Shown: in pieces, positions 22,885 to 33,972 of the stretch
How positions within the stretch are numbered: position 1 is the first letter of the stretch
Layout: each line of letters starts with the position of its first letter
Origin: Paenibacillus endophyticus
Lineage (GTDB): Bacteria; Bacillota; Bacilli; Paenibacillales; Paenibacillaceae
NCBI RefSeq assembly: GCF_014192395.1
Contig: NZ_JACHXW010000007.1
Coordinates: 269,828-333,827 of the forward strand
Direction: 5' to 3'
DNA length: 64,000 nucleotides
Made by a program: the position numbers and the translations under genes
Notes under the pieces: generated by a model
The model's input: only the letters and a program-made list of their open reading frames with translations
Databases searched by the model: none
What the model was told of the DNA's origin: nothing

Positions 22885-24731
22885 GCAGGCTCACCCCCTT
22901 CTTGCAGCAGCGGGAGCGTGAAGGTCACTGTTGTACCCTCGTTAAGCTCGGAATGCAGCGAAATAGTTCCGCTATGAGCCTTCACAATTTCCCGGGCAAT
23001 CGAAAGCCCGAGGCCGGTTCCGCCCATGTTGCGCGAGCGAGCCTTATCAACGCGGTAGAATCGGTCAAAAATTCGATCCAAATCCTTTTTGGGAATCCCG
23101 ATCCCCGTATCTTTGACGCTGATGGCCAGCAATGCCGAATCGGTCGGCTTCTTCGCCGTTAATTCAATGGTCCCACCGTCCAGCGTGTATTTAATCGCAT
23201 TCGAGAACAAATTATCGAGCACCTGGTCAATCTGATCGCGGTCAAGCCAAGCCGACTCCAGTCCGTTATCGACGCGCACAGCTGCCTTGATCGACTTCTG
23301 CCTAAGCTGGAACGAAAAACGGTCAGCCACCTCGTCCAGCATATCGTGCACATTGGTCTGTCTGCGACGAAGTGGCGCCTGATTAGAGTCCAGTCGGGAC
23401 AGATGCAGCAGATCCGTTACCAGCCTGATCATACGCTCCGTCTCATTGCGGATGACGCCTACAAAACGCTCCGACAGCTCACGTTCCTCCAGCGCACCGT
23501 CGTTAAGTGCTTCTGCATAGCTTTTAATCGTGGTGAGCGGCGTCCGCAGCTCATGCGATACGTTGGCAACAAACTGGCGGCGTGACTGCTCAAGCTTCTC
23601 CTGCTCTGTTACGTCTTGAAGCACGGCTATCGTACCCGTAATTCCTTTATCGCGGCGATGAATCGGTGTAAAGGTAGCCCGCAGATGCCCTTCCTCGCTA
23701 TCACCCATGTCCTGCTCATCCACACTGCGTGCAATGAGCATCGTCTGACCGCGCCCTTGCTGAAGCTCACTCAGACGCTGCTCGGATAGTTCAAAAACCT
23801 CCGGCAATACAAGCCCCTCGAAGGTGCGTACGTCGAGCAGCTCCAGCGCACGTCTATTCCATACAATTACATTGCCGTTCTCATCTGCTGCAACTACGCC
23901 ATCACTCATATTCGATAGAATAGAAGCAAGCTTCTCATTCTCTTCTTCATTCACGGACAAGGCTTCCTTCAGCCTGATTGTCATATCATTGAACGCGACG
24001 CTCAAGCTGCCGATCTCATCATCCCCCAGCACGGGCACCTGAAGATCGAACTTCCCTTGTGCGATCGCTTCTGCCTGCCGCGTCAGCCCTTGGATGGGAC
24101 TTGTAATCGTATGCGCCAGCAAAATCCCGAGCACTCCCGTTAAGCCGAGCGCAATGAGCGTTCCCGAGAAGAAGATTTGATTGACCCTGTTTACCGTCTC
24201 ATAGAGCTCATTCATCGAAGCTACGACATAGACAACTCCGACTACCTTGTTGTCATTGATCGTAACCGGCTGCGCGATCATCTTTTTGCGCGTGTTGTCC
24301 TCATCTATGATTTCCTGCTCATTGTCTGTTATGTTCTGGAGCGCCCTGCTCACGGCAAGTGACTTATTCTTCTGGCCGATATATGATTGGTTGCTCTGAA
24401 CCGAGGTCGCGACCATCTTGCCATTCGAGTCCAGCACCTGAACCTCCGCGCCGCTTATGCTGAACAGGTTGCGAACGACCAAGCTGAGATCCTCGGTCGT
24501 ACTCTCTGACGAATCGCCTTCCGTATCCGGCTTGGCAGAAAGGCTTTGAGCTGCGAATTCCGAGAGAATGTTAGCTTGCTCCTTGAGGTTCTTCGTGAAG
24601 CTGTCTATCAATGAGTTTTTAACTGTGCTGATGAAATAAACGCCGATCAGCTGCATCGCTACGAGAATAAGCAGCAAGTAGATGATGACCAGCTTGACTT
24701 GAATCGTTCGGAAGAAGCTTTTGCCCTTCAT
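22881..24731 (-). CDS. walK: WalK sensor histidine kinase (616 aa)
   Basis: Essential cell-wall stress kinase. The layout is membrane helix 1 (about 12-34), an extracytoplasmic sensor domain (35-183), helix 2 (184-208), HAMP (209-260), PAS (265-375), HisKA with His393 in VSHELRTPL, then an HATPase domain with N, G1 and G2 boxes (DNLFSNAIKY, DTGIGI, GGTGLGL). All catalytic motifs are intact. It phosphorylates WalR and controls autolysin and wall-synthesis genes. It lies one base after walR and overlaps walH. A near-match to the Noc binding site lies inside the gene at 22987-23000, probably by chance. Confidence 0.95.
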   Translation of the reverse strand: MKGKSFFRTIQVKLVIIYLLLILVAMQLIGVYFISTVKNSLIDSFTKNLKEQANILSEFAAQSLSAKPDTEGDSSESTTEDLSLVVRNLFSISGAEVQVLDSNGKMVATSVQSNQSYIGQKNKSLAVSRALQNITDNEQEIIDEDNTRKKMIAQPVTINDNKVVGVVYVVASMNELYETVNRVNQIFFSGTLIALGLTGVLGILLAHTITSPIQGLTRQAEAIAQGKFDLQVPVLGDDEIGSLSVAFNDMTIRLKEALSVNEEENEKLASILSNMSDGVVAADENGNVIVWNRRALELLDVRTFEGLVLPEVFELSEQRLSELQQGRGQTMLIARSVDEQDMGDSEEGHLRATFTPIHRRDKGITGTIAVLQDVTEQEKLEQSRRQFVANVSHELRTPLTTIKSYAEALNDGALEERELSERFVGVIRNETERMIRLVTDLLHLSRLDSNQAPLRRRQTNVHDMLDEVADRFSFQLRQKSIKAAVRVDNGLESAWLDRDQIDQVLDNLFSNAIKYTLDGGTIELTAKKPTDSALLAISVKDTGIGIPKKDLDRIFDRFYRVDKARSRNMGGTGLGLSIAREIVKAHSGTISLHSELNEGTTVTFTLPLLQEGGEPA

Positions 24732-24732
24732 C

Positions 24733-25479
24733 CTACGCGAAGCCTCCGGACTTGGAATTGCGCATCATGTAGCCTAGGCCGCGCCGGGTCATAATATACT
24801 CCGGACGACTTGGGTCATCCTCGATTTTCTCGCGGAGTCTCCTAATCGTTACATCTACTGTCCGCACATCTCCGAAATACTCAAAGCCCCACACCGCCTG
24901 AAGCAAATGCTCGCGCGTCATCACCTTGCCGCTGTTGCGAGCCATATAATACACCAGCTCATATTCGCGATGAGTAAGGTCAAGCGGCTCACCGTCCTTA
25001 TAGACGACGTACATATCGGTATCAATAAACAAATTAAACAGCTTGAACCCCTGCTGTTCCTGCTCGGCAGGCTCCTCGGAGGAGCTTGCACGCTCGCCAT
25101 TTGCTCCAGCCGGCTTCTGCTGTCTGCGCAAATGCGCTTTCACGCGCGCGAGCAGCTCACGCGTGCTGAATGGTTTTGTTACGTAATCGTCGGCGCCCAG
25201 CTCAAGTCCAAGCACCTTGTCAATTTCTGTATCTTTGGCAGTCAGCATAATAATCGGCATTTGCAGCTTGGCACGAACCTCGCGGCATACGTCCATGCCA
25301 TCCTTCACAGGAAGCATCAGATCGAGCAGAATCAAATCAGGAAGCTCCTCAAATGCGAGCCTTACTGCTTCTCCGCCGTCAAAGGCGCAAATGACCTGAT
25401 GGCCTTCCTTCTCCAAATTAAACTTTATAATATCGGCTATCGGCTGTTCGTCATCGACCACTAATATTTTTCCGTGCAT
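24733..25479 (-). CDS. walR: WalR response regulator (248 aa)
   Basis: OmpR/PhoB-class regulator. The receiver domain (1-120) has acidic pocket Asp9-Asp10, phospho-acceptor Asp53 (LLDLMLP) and the signature [14 protein letters not shown]. The C-terminal winged helix (about 145-240) has [16 protein letters not shown] and RRGLGYM. The linker is longer than in B. subtilis (about 20 residues rich in Glu, Ser and Gln after KAHLRRQ). First gene of the walRKHIJ operon. A minus-strand -10-like TAAAAT lies at 25533-25528 with a weak TTGTGA upstream. Confidence 0.96.
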   Translation of the reverse strand: MHGKILVVDDEQPIADIIKFNLEKEGHQVICAFDGGEAVRLAFEELPDLILLDLMLPVKDGMDVCREVRAKLQMPIIMLTAKDTEIDKVLGLELGADDYVTKPFSTRELLARVKAHLRRQQKPAGANGERASSSEEPAEQEQQGFKLFNLFIDTDMYVVYKDGEPLDLTHREYELVYYMARNSGKVMTREHLLQAVWGFEYFGDVRTVDVTIRRLREKIEDDPSRPEYIMTRRGLGYMMRNSKSGGFA

Positions 25480-25616
25480 CGCTACACCCGCCCGTCGCTT
25501 GTCCTTTAATAAATACTTGTAACTTCTATTTTAACACACGTTATCCATTCCTTCACAATGAAACTTCCCTCATGTTAGCAAGGTTCTTCCTTTCTTTCTT
25601 TTTACGCGTTTACTTA

Positions 25617-25652
25617 CAAAAAAAATCACCTCCGCATGAAGCGAAAGTGATT
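25617..25652 (-). terminator. Terminator of the M23 endopeptidase gene
   Basis: Arms AATCACTTTCGC and GCGGAGGTGATT on the minus strand (25652-25641, 25635-25624, with mismatches) followed by a T run. It separates the M23 gene from the wal operon promoter. Confidence 0.85.
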
Positions 25653-25677
25653 ATTTCTGTTTATATTTGGGTATAAA

Positions 25678-27252
25678 TTATAAGTACTTTAATGGATTTT
25701 GAAGAACGCCGTCCTTATGCACTTCGAAATGCAAATGTACGCCCGTTGAGTTTCCTGTGCTGCCCATGATACCGATAGTATCGCCTTGCTCAACAACAGC
25801 GCCCACCTTTGTTTTGTATGAGCTTAGATGCCCATAGACCGTAGTATATCCGTTTTTGTGGTTGATAATAATCGTCTTGCCTAAGCCTGGCTTCGTTCCG
25901 ACAAATTCAACAATGCCGTTATCGGAAGCATGGATATTCTTGTTGCCGGTCAAATCAATCCCGTTATGCATACGGCCCCAGCGCTTGCCGAACTTGCTCG
26001 TCAACCGTGATCCGGATACCGGCATCGCGAAACGTCCTGTTCCTTCGCCGAGTATAACCTTCGTTCCTCTCTCGACGATTTTCGGCATGGCTTCTTTGAT
26101 AACTTCCTTTGTAAGAAGCTCTTCCGAGACGACATAACCGTTCTGCTTGGTAATGCGGTACGTTAATCGCTTCGAGCCAGCCGAGCCTTCTGAAATGGTT
26201 TTGGATTCGCCGACACGCATGTCCGCATTTTTCTTAATCTCAACCGGCGGCTCAATCGTCTCGACCTCCACCAGATTTTCGATGGTTTTAACCGTAAGCT
26301 CCGGCTGAAGGACCGTTAGATCGAGTACATCGCCAATCGTAATTTTGTCATCCTTGATCCATGCATTATTCTTGTAGATGACTTCAGGAGATATATCAAA
26401 CTTCTGCGCGATGCAGCCGACGCAATCTCCGGCTTGTACCGTGTATTTGGTAGGTTGAATGCTGCCCTGCACAAGCATCTTATAGATCGCTTCCGCTTCC
26501 ATAATCTGCTCGGGATCGATATCGATTGATTCTGTCATAACAGCCTCAATGAATTCGACCTCCATTACTTCGCGCCCAGGCGTCTTGGACACAGGCTTGG
26601 CTTCCGCAGCAGGTGCTGTTTTCTCGTTAGAATCAAAGGAGAGCGATTTAACTTCCTTCTGATTCTTCTTCGCTGCCGCAAGCTCAGGTGCGAACTTGCT
26701 TTGTACGCGCAGCAATACATCATCGGCCGTCTGCTGATCCTTCACGATGCCGATTACTTTTCCGTCTACCTTTACTTCTACGCCAACCGCATGAGATGCA
26801 AACAAGCCCTCGAGCTTGTCCAATGTGACATCCGTTTCAGGCGTTCCTTTGAAGGCTTGAGTAGCTTCGTATGTAATCGTTCCCGTATCAAGCACCATGT
26901 TAAGTCCTGGATTTGCTTGCTGAACCTCTTCCGTCTCCAGAAGAACAAGCTGTTCGACTTCCTGTGGGTCGCTTACGGTTCCAACCGCTGTGCCATTCAT
27001 ATATACGTTATAAAATTCGACTGTGTTTGCTTGGACATATTGGATTCCGCTAAATCCTGCTACTGTGAGGAGAACGAGAGCTCCCCCTGCCAATTGAACC
27101 GGTTTCCTCCGCCATATAGGCAATTTGGCCTTATCGCTTGCAGGTTGTTGCTGTTTCTTGCCACTCAAGTGTTGCGATCGGTCACGCCGAAAGTACTGAA
27201 TCGACTGATTCCATACCTTCTGAATCCGACCTTTGTCCCTGAAAACGGTCAT
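25678..27252 (-). CDS. M23 metalloendopeptidase with LysM and G5 domains (524 aa)
   Basis: Exported or membrane-anchored peptidoglycan hydrolase. An N-terminal basic segment precedes a membrane helix (LAGGALVLLTVAGFSGIQYV, about 60-80). A LysM module (TVQAGDCVGCIAQKFDIS), a G5 domain (SKTISEGSAGS to EVIKEAM) and the C-terminal M23 domain follow. Zinc ligands are visible in HNGIDL and HLHFEVH, with GNSTG before the latter. It should cut peptide cross-bridges in the wall. The start MTVFRDK is chosen because AAAGGAGA lies six bases upstream; a longer frame of nine extra codons has no SD. Its position next to walR suggests, but does not prove, WalR control. Confidence 0.92.
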   Translation of the reverse strand: MTVFRDKGRIQKVWNQSIQYFRRDRSQHLSGKKQQQPASDKAKLPIWRRKPVQLAGGALVLLTVAGFSGIQYVQANTVEFYNVYMNGTAVGTVSDPQEVEQLVLLETEEVQQANPGLNMVLDTGTITYEATQAFKGTPETDVTLDKLEGLFASHAVGVEVKVDGKVIGIVKDQQTADDVLLRVQSKFAPELAAAKKNQKEVKSLSFDSNEKTAPAAEAKPVSKTPGREVMEVEFIEAVMTESIDIDPEQIMEAEAIYKMLVQGSIQPTKYTVQAGDCVGCIAQKFDISPEVIYKNNAWIKDDKITIGDVLDLTVLQPELTVKTIENLVEVETIEPPVEIKKNADMRVGESKTISEGSAGSKRLTYRITKQNGYVVSEELLTKEVIKEAMPKIVERGTKVILGEGTGRFAMPVSGSRLTSKFGKRWGRMHNGIDLTGNKNIHASDNGIVEFVGTKPGLGKTIIINHKNGYTTVYGHLSSYKTKVGAVVEQGDTIGIMGSTGNSTGVHLHFEVHKDGVLQNPLKYL

Positions 27253-27302
27253 GATTGTCTCCTTTTCGCGCTTATGCAACTATTTTTCTGGCTTCCGACA
27301 AT

Positions 27303-27337
27303 AAAAAAAGGCGAATTATCCTGTCGGATCACTCGCC
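27303..27337 (-). terminator. Terminator of the membrane protein gene at 27394
   Basis: Arms GGCGA (27310-27314) and TCGCC (27333-27337), extended through GGAT/ATCC with single mismatches, followed on the minus strand by seven T. Confidence 0.8.
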
Positions 27338-27393
27338 TAATACTTTAACATATGCCCAACAATTGGAGCAACCTTTACAAGACGTTCGTAATA

Positions 27394-28176
27394 TTAATAT
27401 TTCTTCAGAATGTCCATCATTTGGGTGTATTCCGTCTTGTCGAGATGCTGTGCCATGATCTGTTGGATATCTGTCAGCTCCTGTTCCGTCAGCCCATTTT
27501 CGATATATTGTGAGATGGTTTGCCATGATTCCTGGGGCAATTTGCTCATTAATAGGCCAAACAGCTCATCCTTGTCCTTATCGGACATCTGTTCCTTCAC
27601 TTCCGTCAACTCATCGGTTGTCATTGCCGTTTCACTGTCATCAATTCCTGCCACGCCTTCCTCTACGACGGTGCCGCTATCTGGCGCCGAACCGGCTCCC
27701 GCATGGGTGCCTCCACCGATTCCAATATCCGTCAGCGGAGGATCCGATGCTTGGATGAAAGCATCTACCGATGCCGGAGGATCTTTCTCCGTCTCTTGCT
27801 GCGCATTGGCTTCTGTTTTATCCTCCGTATTCGCGTTTGTATTATTCTCAGTACTCGCTTTCGGACTATCTTCATTACCCGCTTCTAGAGTATCCTCGGT
27901 TTTCGCTTCCGAAGTGTCTTTCGTATTCTCTTGCTCTTGCGCTTCCGTTTGTTCTGCAATATCCGTCGTCACTAACGGGTCAGCTCCCCAGAGCTTGCCC
28001 CATACGCCTGACATTGCCATAGGCGGCACCTCAAGCGGAAGATTGAATTGTTTTAATATAGACTCTACATAACTAGTAACAATATATCCGGTGGTCCATA
28101 TGCATAGGAAGCTTAGAATCAGTCCTGAAGCAACCAGCTTACCCAACCATCCGATTCGTTTCAACATTTGCCACAT
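27394..28176 (-). CDS. Hypothetical membrane-anchored protein (260 aa)
   Basis: Not recognised. An N-terminal helix (LVASGLILSFLCIWTTGYIV, about 14-34) anchors the protein. The middle is a low-complexity linker of degenerate acidic units (EDTLEAGNEDS, NTNANTEDKTEANAQQE, about 85-140). The C-terminus (about 190-260) is a compact helical domain with LFGLLMSKLPQESWQTISQ and a region ending MMDILKKY. The same position between purA and the M23 peptidase and the helical tail suggest an envelope-associated role, but there is no functional motif. The linker length probably varies between strains. Confidence 0.75.
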   Translation of the reverse strand: MWQMLKRIGWLGKLVASGLILSFLCIWTTGYIVTSYVESILKQFNLPLEVPPMAMSGVWGKLWGADPLVTTDIAEQTEAQEQENTKDTSEAKTEDTLEAGNEDSPKASTENNTNANTEDKTEANAQQETEKDPPASVDAFIQASDPPLTDIGIGGGTHAGAGSAPDSGTVVEEGVAGIDDSETAMTTDELTEVKEQMSDKDKDELFGLLMSKLPQESWQTISQYIENGLTEQELTDIQQIMAQHLDKTEYTQMMDILKKY

Positions 28177-28290
28177 TCCCTTCGTTACGCAGCCTATCTT
28201 TCTTTCATTAAAGCTGGCGTTACCATTATCTGTTATATACCATTATGGTCAACAAAAGGGACAGACATTCTCTCTAATGCCAAAACATGC

Positions 28291-28318
28291 AAAAAAGGAT
28301 GGCCTCAAGGCCATCCTT
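28291..28318 (-). terminator. Terminator of purA
   Basis: Perfect stem AAGGATGGCC / GGCCATCCTT with a four-base loop, followed by a T run on the minus strand, 14 bases past the purA stop. Confidence 0.9.
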
Positions 28319-28331
28319 CTATGTTAGCTTT

Positions 28332-29639
<1,308 letters not shown>

Positions 29640-29699
29640 TTATAAGCACCGAAAATTACCGTCCAAATGCTGCAGCACGCGATGTCCTTCATAGAAAAG

Positions 29700-29727
29700 A
29701 ACATAATTGCTACGTGATATCAGTCAA
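29700..29727 (-). promoter_or_regulatory. purA: Sigma-A type promoter of purA
   Basis: Minus-strand -35 TTGACT (29727-29722) and -10 TATGTT (29705-29700) with a 16-base spacer, about 80 bases upstream of the purA ATG. No guanine riboswitch or PurR box was recognised. Confidence 0.6.
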
Positions 29728-29774
29728 AAGACAGCATTAATAGTGTAGCAGTCCATCTGCGAGAAGTCAAACTA

Positions 29775-29811
29775 AAAACGAACAATTGCATAGCTGCCCA
29801 TGCAATTGTTC
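29775..29811 (-). terminator. Terminator of dnaB
   Basis: Perfect 12-base arms GAACAATTGCAT (29780-29791) and ATGCAATTGTTC (29800-29811), followed by TTTTTAG on the minus strand, six bases past the dnaB stop. Confidence 0.9.
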
Positions 29812-29816
29812 GGATA

Positions 29817-31178
29817 TTAAGAGGCTTGCATCGGATCCTGATGCGCGCGGTCTATGCTGACGAATTTATTGTACTTTTTGAGAAACACCAGCTCGACCGT
29901 GCCAACTGGTCCGTTACGCTGCTTAGCGATAATAATTTCGATAATATCCTTTTTCTCGGACTCTTTATCATAATAGTCATCCCGGTAAAGGAACGATACG
30001 ATATCAGCATCTTGCTCAATCGAGCCCGATTCCCGAAGATCGGACATCATCGGGCGTTTATCCTGACGCTGCTCAACACCCCGGCTGAGCTGCGAAAGCG
30101 CAATAACCGGAACCTCAAGCTCACGCGCGATTTGCTTCAGCGTCCGCGAAATCTCGGATACCTCCTGCTGCCTGTTCTCGCCCGCTTTACCACGGCCGGA
30201 AATTAGCTGCAAGTAATCGATCATAATCATGCCGAGCCCTTTTTCCTTCTTCAGACGACGGCATTTGGCACGAATCTCAGCTACCGTAATCCCCGGCGTG
30301 TCATCGATAAAGATTTGTGCTTCCGACAAGGAGCCGATCGCCATCGTCAGCTTCTCCCAATCATCGCCTTCCAGATGGCCTGTACGCATGCGTTGCGCAT
30401 CCACATTCGCTTCGGCGCAGATCATACGTTGAACCAGTTGAGCCGCTGACATCTCCAGACTGAATATGGCCACTGTCTCTCTCGCGCGCACGCCGACATT
30501 TTGCGCAACGTTCAGCGCGAATGCTGTTTTACCTACGGAAGGACGCGCTGCAACGATAATCAAGTCGCTTCGCTGGAAGCCGGCGGTCATCCGATCCAGA
30601 TCGGTAAAGCCCGACGGAATACCCGTTGTGCCTCCCTTGTCCTGATAAAGCTGCTCAACCTTCTCGAATACTTCCATCAGTACATCCCTGATAGAGATGA
30701 ATCCACTGCCGGAACGGCGATTCGAGATCTCTAGAATTTGTTTCTCTGCGTCACCAAGCAGGACGCCAACATCATCGGAATTGGCATAACCGTCGGAGAC
30801 GATATTGGTTGCGGTACGAATCAAACGCCTAAGCATCGATTTCTCTTCGACAATCTGCGCGTAATAATCAACGTTCGCAGCTGTCGGCACAGAATTGGCC
30901 AGCTTCGCCAAATAGCTGACGCCGCCGATTTCTTCAAGCAGATGCTGGTCCTGCAAATGCGCGGTCAAGGTCACAAGATCGACCGGTTGGTTGTTCTCTG
31001 CAATCTCAACCATTGCTTCGTAGATTTGTCTATGGGGACCGCTGTAGAAATCTTCGCTGCGCACCCGCTCCATCGCCGTAATAAGCGCTTCCGACTGCAG
31101 CAATATGGCTCCGATAACAGCTTGTTCAGCCTCTAGATTTTGCGGTGGAACTCGGTCAAACATCAGCTCGTTACTCAT
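29817..31178 (-). CDS. dnaB: Replicative DNA helicase DnaB/DnaC (453 aa)
   Basis: Hexameric 5'-3' replicative helicase. An N-terminal helical domain (PPQNLEAEQAVIGAILL) precedes the RecA-type motor with Walker A ARPSVGKTAFALN, Walker B MIMIDYLQL and the conserved DLRESGSIEQDAD. The start is the ATG of MSNELMF because a perfect AGGAGG lies just upstream; ten extra upstream codons read through a repeat hairpin and are rejected. It follows rplI and gdpP on the same strand, separated by a 340-base repeat array. Confidence 0.96.
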   Translation of the reverse strand: MSNELMFDRVPPQNLEAEQAVIGAILLQSEALITAMERVRSEDFYSGPHRQIYEAMVEIAENNQPVDLVTLTAHLQDQHLLEEIGGVSYLAKLANSVPTAANVDYYAQIVEEKSMLRRLIRTATNIVSDGYANSDDVGVLLGDAEKQILEISNRRSGSGFISIRDVLMEVFEKVEQLYQDKGGTTGIPSGFTDLDRMTAGFQRSDLIIVAARPSVGKTAFALNVAQNVGVRARETVAIFSLEMSAAQLVQRMICAEANVDAQRMRTGHLEGDDWEKLTMAIGSLSEAQIFIDDTPGITVAEIRAKCRRLKKEKGLGMIMIDYLQLISGRGKAGENRQQEVSEISRTLKQIARELEVPVIALSQLSRGVEQRQDKRPMMSDLRESGSIEQDADIVSFLYRDDYYDKESEKKDIIEIIIAKQRNGPVGTVELVFLKKYNKFVSIDRAHQDPMQAS

Positions 31179-31191
31179 TGGGAACCTCCTG

Positions 31192-31530
31192 AAAGGTTTG
31201 CGTAGCAAACCTACTTCGTAAGCATTAACTTAAGGTTTGCGTAGCAAACCAACCTACTTCATAAGCATTAACTTAGGTTTGCGCAGCAAACCTACTTCGT
31301 AAGCATTAACTTTGGTTTGCGTAGCAAACCAACCTACTTCATAAGCATTAACTTAGGCTTGCGTAGCAAACCTACTTCGTAAGCATTAACTTTGGTTTGC
31401 GTAGCAAACCAACCTACTTCATAAGCATTAACTTAGGTTTGCGTAGCAAACCTACTTCGTAAGCATTAACTTTGGTTTGCGTAGCAAATCCGCATCCTAT
31501 ACATAAGCGAAGGCTTGCGTAGCAAATTTG
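31192..31530. repeat. Alternating 38/42-bp tandem hairpin repeat between rplI and dnaB
   Basis: About eight units. Each starts with a short palindrome, GGTTTGC-GTA-GCAAACC, followed by (CCAA)CCTACTTC(G/A)TAAGCATTAACTT. Units alternate strictly between a 38-base form (TTCGTAAG, no CCAA insert) and a 42-base form (TTCATAAG, with the insert), so the array expanded as an 80-base dimer. The last units near rplI are degenerate. The unit nearest dnaB ends three bases before its AGGAGG. It lies inside the presumed gdpP-rplI-dnaB transcript. Units share the whole period with no unique spacers, so this is not a CRISPR array. Confidence 0.9.
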
Positions 31531-31552
31531 CTGCACAAGCCCCAGTCGCTTT

Positions 31553-31996
31553 CTATTCTTCGCTAGCCTGAACGCTTAGCTTCGCCTTCACTTCAGGGTG
31601 AAGCTTAACAATGACCTGAGTTACGCCTAGCGTACGGATCGGGTCATCCAGCTCGATTTTGCGTTTGTCGATTTTAATGCCTTGCGCTGCCAGCGCTTCA
31701 CCGATTTGCTTGCTCGTGATGGCACCGAACAATCTTCCGCCTTCGCCTGCCTTGGTTTTAATGACAACCGTCATTTCCTCCATTTTCTTGCCAAGCGCCT
31801 GCGCGTCTTCCTTTTCTTTCTCCTTGCGCTTTTGCTCAGAAGCAGTCTGAACCTCAAGCGTCTTCAGGTTGCCGTCAGAAGCCAGCTTCGCCAGCCCTTG
31901 CGGCAATAGAAAATTACGTACATATCCTTCGGAAAGCTCCTTTACTTGGCCCTTCTTCCCTTGTCCTTTAACATCCTGCAAAAATATTACTTTCAT
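31553..31996 (-). CDS. rplI: 50S ribosomal protein L9 (147 aa)
   Basis: Starts [18 protein letters not shown], the L9 N-domain signature, with [14 protein letters not shown] long charged connecting helix ([18 protein letters not shown]) leads to the C-domain ([12 protein letters not shown]). Its start overlaps the gdpP stop by four bases, the usual Bacillales arrangement. Length is normal. Confidence 0.97.
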   Translation of the reverse strand: MKVIFLQDVKGQGKKGQVKELSEGYVRNFLLPQGLAKLASDGNLKTLEVQTASEQKRKEKEKEDAQALGKKMEEMTVVIKTKAGEGGRLFGAITSKQIGEALAAQGIKIDKRKIELDDPIRTLGVTQVIVKLHPEVKAKLSVQASEE

Positions 31997-33954
31997 TCAA
32001 ATAACCCCTCTTCCGTTTCGATTTCGTCCAATACCTGTTTCAGTCGTTCGGCAACTTCCACTACCGAACCTTCAAGCTGAGCGGCCGCATTCGTCAAGTG
32101 TCCGCCTCCGCCCATTCTTTCCATTACGACCTGCACGTTCATATGACCGAGTGAACGAGCGCTAATGCCGATGAGTCCGTCAGCCCGCTCCCCGATAACA
32201 AAGGAAGCCAGTATGTCGGTCATATTCAGCAGTGTATCTGCCGATTGAGCAATGAGCAGCTGCGAATATTTGCGGCCAGACTCCGTAACAGCAATCGCTA
32301 CATGCTCGTATAGCACTTCGGCATGCTTAATGATTTCCGCTTTTCGTACGTACTCCTCGAGATCCTCCTTCAGCATCCGCTGAATCATCATGGAGTCAGC
32401 GCCATTGCGGCGCAGGAATGAGGCAGCCTCGAACGTTCTCGCTCCCGTTCGGAGCGAGAAGCTCTTCGTATCCACGGTGATGCCCGCAAGGAGCGCCGTG
32501 GACTCCCTAACATCGAGTACGACACGGTCATGTATATATTGAAGCAGCTCCGTAACGAGCTCGCAAGTCGACGAAGCGTATGGCTCCATATAGACCAAGA
32601 TCGCATTAGCGATAAATTCCTCGCTGCGGCGATGATGGTCAATCACGACGATACGGTCCGTTTGCGTGAGCAGTTTCGGCTCTTTCACCATCGACACCTT
32701 ATGCGTATCAACGACGACCGCGAGCGTCTGCGGCGTAATGAGCGCCGTCGCTTGTTCAGGCGACACGAATCGCTTGGATAGCTTCTCGTCTTCCCTAATA
32801 AGCTCCATCATCTTTTGGATAGCGGGGTTGACACCCTCTAATACGATATAAGCTTCCTTGCCAAACAACTGCGCCGCTTTCATCACGCCAATTGCCGCGC
32901 CGATCGCATCCATATCCGGCATTTTGTGGCCCATGATGACAACGTTATGACTCTCACGAATCAAATCACGTAGCGCATGTGCAACGACACGGGCGCGAAC
33001 CCGCGTCCGCTTCTCTACGGCATTCGACTTGCCGCCGTAGAACGACTGTCGACTCCCCACCTTAACGGCAGCCTGGTCTCCGCCGCGACCGAGCGCAATA
33101 TCAAGGCTTGTGTGCGCCCATTGGCCAAGCTCGATAATATGCTCGGCACCCGCAGCGAACCCAATGCTCAGCGTGACTGGAATTTTGTGATCGCCTGTAA
33201 TTTCCCTTACCTCGTCAAGCACGACAAAACGGGATTGCTCCAGCTGCTTCAGCGTGCGCTGATCGGTTACAAGCAGGAATCGGTCCGAGGTGAGCCTTTT
33301 CAAATAGATCTGGTATTTCTGTGCCCACTCGGTAATCTCTGTTGTAACCTTTGCCAGCATCGAGCTTCGCTGATGATCATCAAGGCCCTGCGTTACTTCC
33401 TCGAGGTTGTCGATCATGACAACGCCAAGCACAAGCTTCTCGTCATCATATTTACGGCCAAGCTGCCAAAGCTCCGTAATGTTCTTTACGTACAAGATTC
33501 GTTCCTTTGGCTTGAAGATCAGCTGGTATACCTGCGAGCCCACCGTTGCTTCCACGGTGCCTTCCCGCTCCTTTACCTGCTGCAAGGAAGGAAATATCTC
33601 GGCAAGCGGCACGCCAATGACCGTTTCCAATCCTGTCATATCTGCTATATAAGGATTATGCCACTCTACGATTCGATCTTCGTTATATAGAATAATTCCA
33701 AAGGGAAGCTCGCTGACAACGTCGTTGCCCGCTTTCTTCACCCGATATGACAATGTGCCCAAATACGTTTTAAGATCTTTGCGGAAAGCCCGCTCCGCCA
33801 TTACGGTATAAACCAAAACCCCGCCGGTAAGCAGCAGCCCGAGCAGACCAAGCAGCCATTCAAACCAAGCAAGCGCCACCGACATCAACACCATCAGGAC
33901 AAAAGCCCATACCTGATGCATGCCGTGCCAACGCGTAACCAAAAACTTCGGCAT
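31993..33954 (-). CDS. gdpP: GdpP (YybT) cyclic-di-AMP phosphodiesterase (653 aa)
   Basis: Membrane c-di-AMP phosphodiesterase. Two N-terminal helices (about 15-54) are followed by a PAS domain (80-150), a degenerate GGDEF domain (170-300), then a DHH/DHHA1 module. The DHH part has [11 protein letters not shown] (342-352) and VIDHHRRS. The DHHA1 part has [10 protein letters not shown]. It hydrolyses c-di-AMP to pApA and so influences beta-lactam tolerance, osmolyte transport and acid resistance. It overlaps rplI and follows yybS by 18 bases in one operon. Confidence 0.95.
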   Translation of the reverse strand: MPKFLVTRWHGMHQVWAFVLMVLMSVALAWFEWLLGLLGLLLTGGVLVYTVMAERAFRKDLKTYLGTLSYRVKKAGNDVVSELPFGIILYNEDRIVEWHNPYIADMTGLETVIGVPLAEIFPSLQQVKEREGTVEATVGSQVYQLIFKPKERILYVKNITELWQLGRKYDDEKLVLGVVMIDNLEEVTQGLDDHQRSSMLAKVTTEITEWAQKYQIYLKRLTSDRFLLVTDQRTLKQLEQSRFVVLDEVREITGDHKIPVTLSIGFAAGAEHIIELGQWAHTSLDIALGRGGDQAAVKVGSRQSFYGGKSNAVEKRTRVRARVVAHALRDLIRESHNVVIMGHKMPDMDAIGAAIGVMKAAQLFGKEAYIVLEGVNPAIQKMMELIREDEKLSKRFVSPEQATALITPQTLAVVVDTHKVSMVKEPKLLTQTDRIVVIDHHRRSEEFIANAILVYMEPYASSTCELVTELLQYIHDRVVLDVRESTALLAGITVDTKSFSLRTGARTFEAASFLRRNGADSMMIQRMLKEDLEEYVRKAEIIKHAEVLYEHVAIAVTESGRKYSQLLIAQSADTLLNMTDILASFVIGERADGLIGISARSLGHMNVQVVMERMGGGGHLTNAAAQLEGSVVEVAERLKQVLDEIETEEGLFE

Positions 33955-33972
33955 TTCCTATCCGCTCCTGTG

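Noticed and set aside
22987..23000. Noc binding site in walK
   Set aside because: ATTTCCCGGGCAAT has one mismatch to the consensus, but it lies in conserved coding sequence and is isolated; kept only as a chance match.
26701..27348. 215-codon plus-strand frame antisense to the M23 gene
   Set aside because: Covers the M23 gene and its upstream terminator; no SD; shadow frame.
31192..31530. CRISPR array
   Set aside because: The whole 38/42-base period is repeated; there are no unique spacers and no cas genes.
32977..33690. 237-codon plus-strand frame antisense to gdpP
   Set aside because: Shadow of gdpP codon usage with no SD and no domain.
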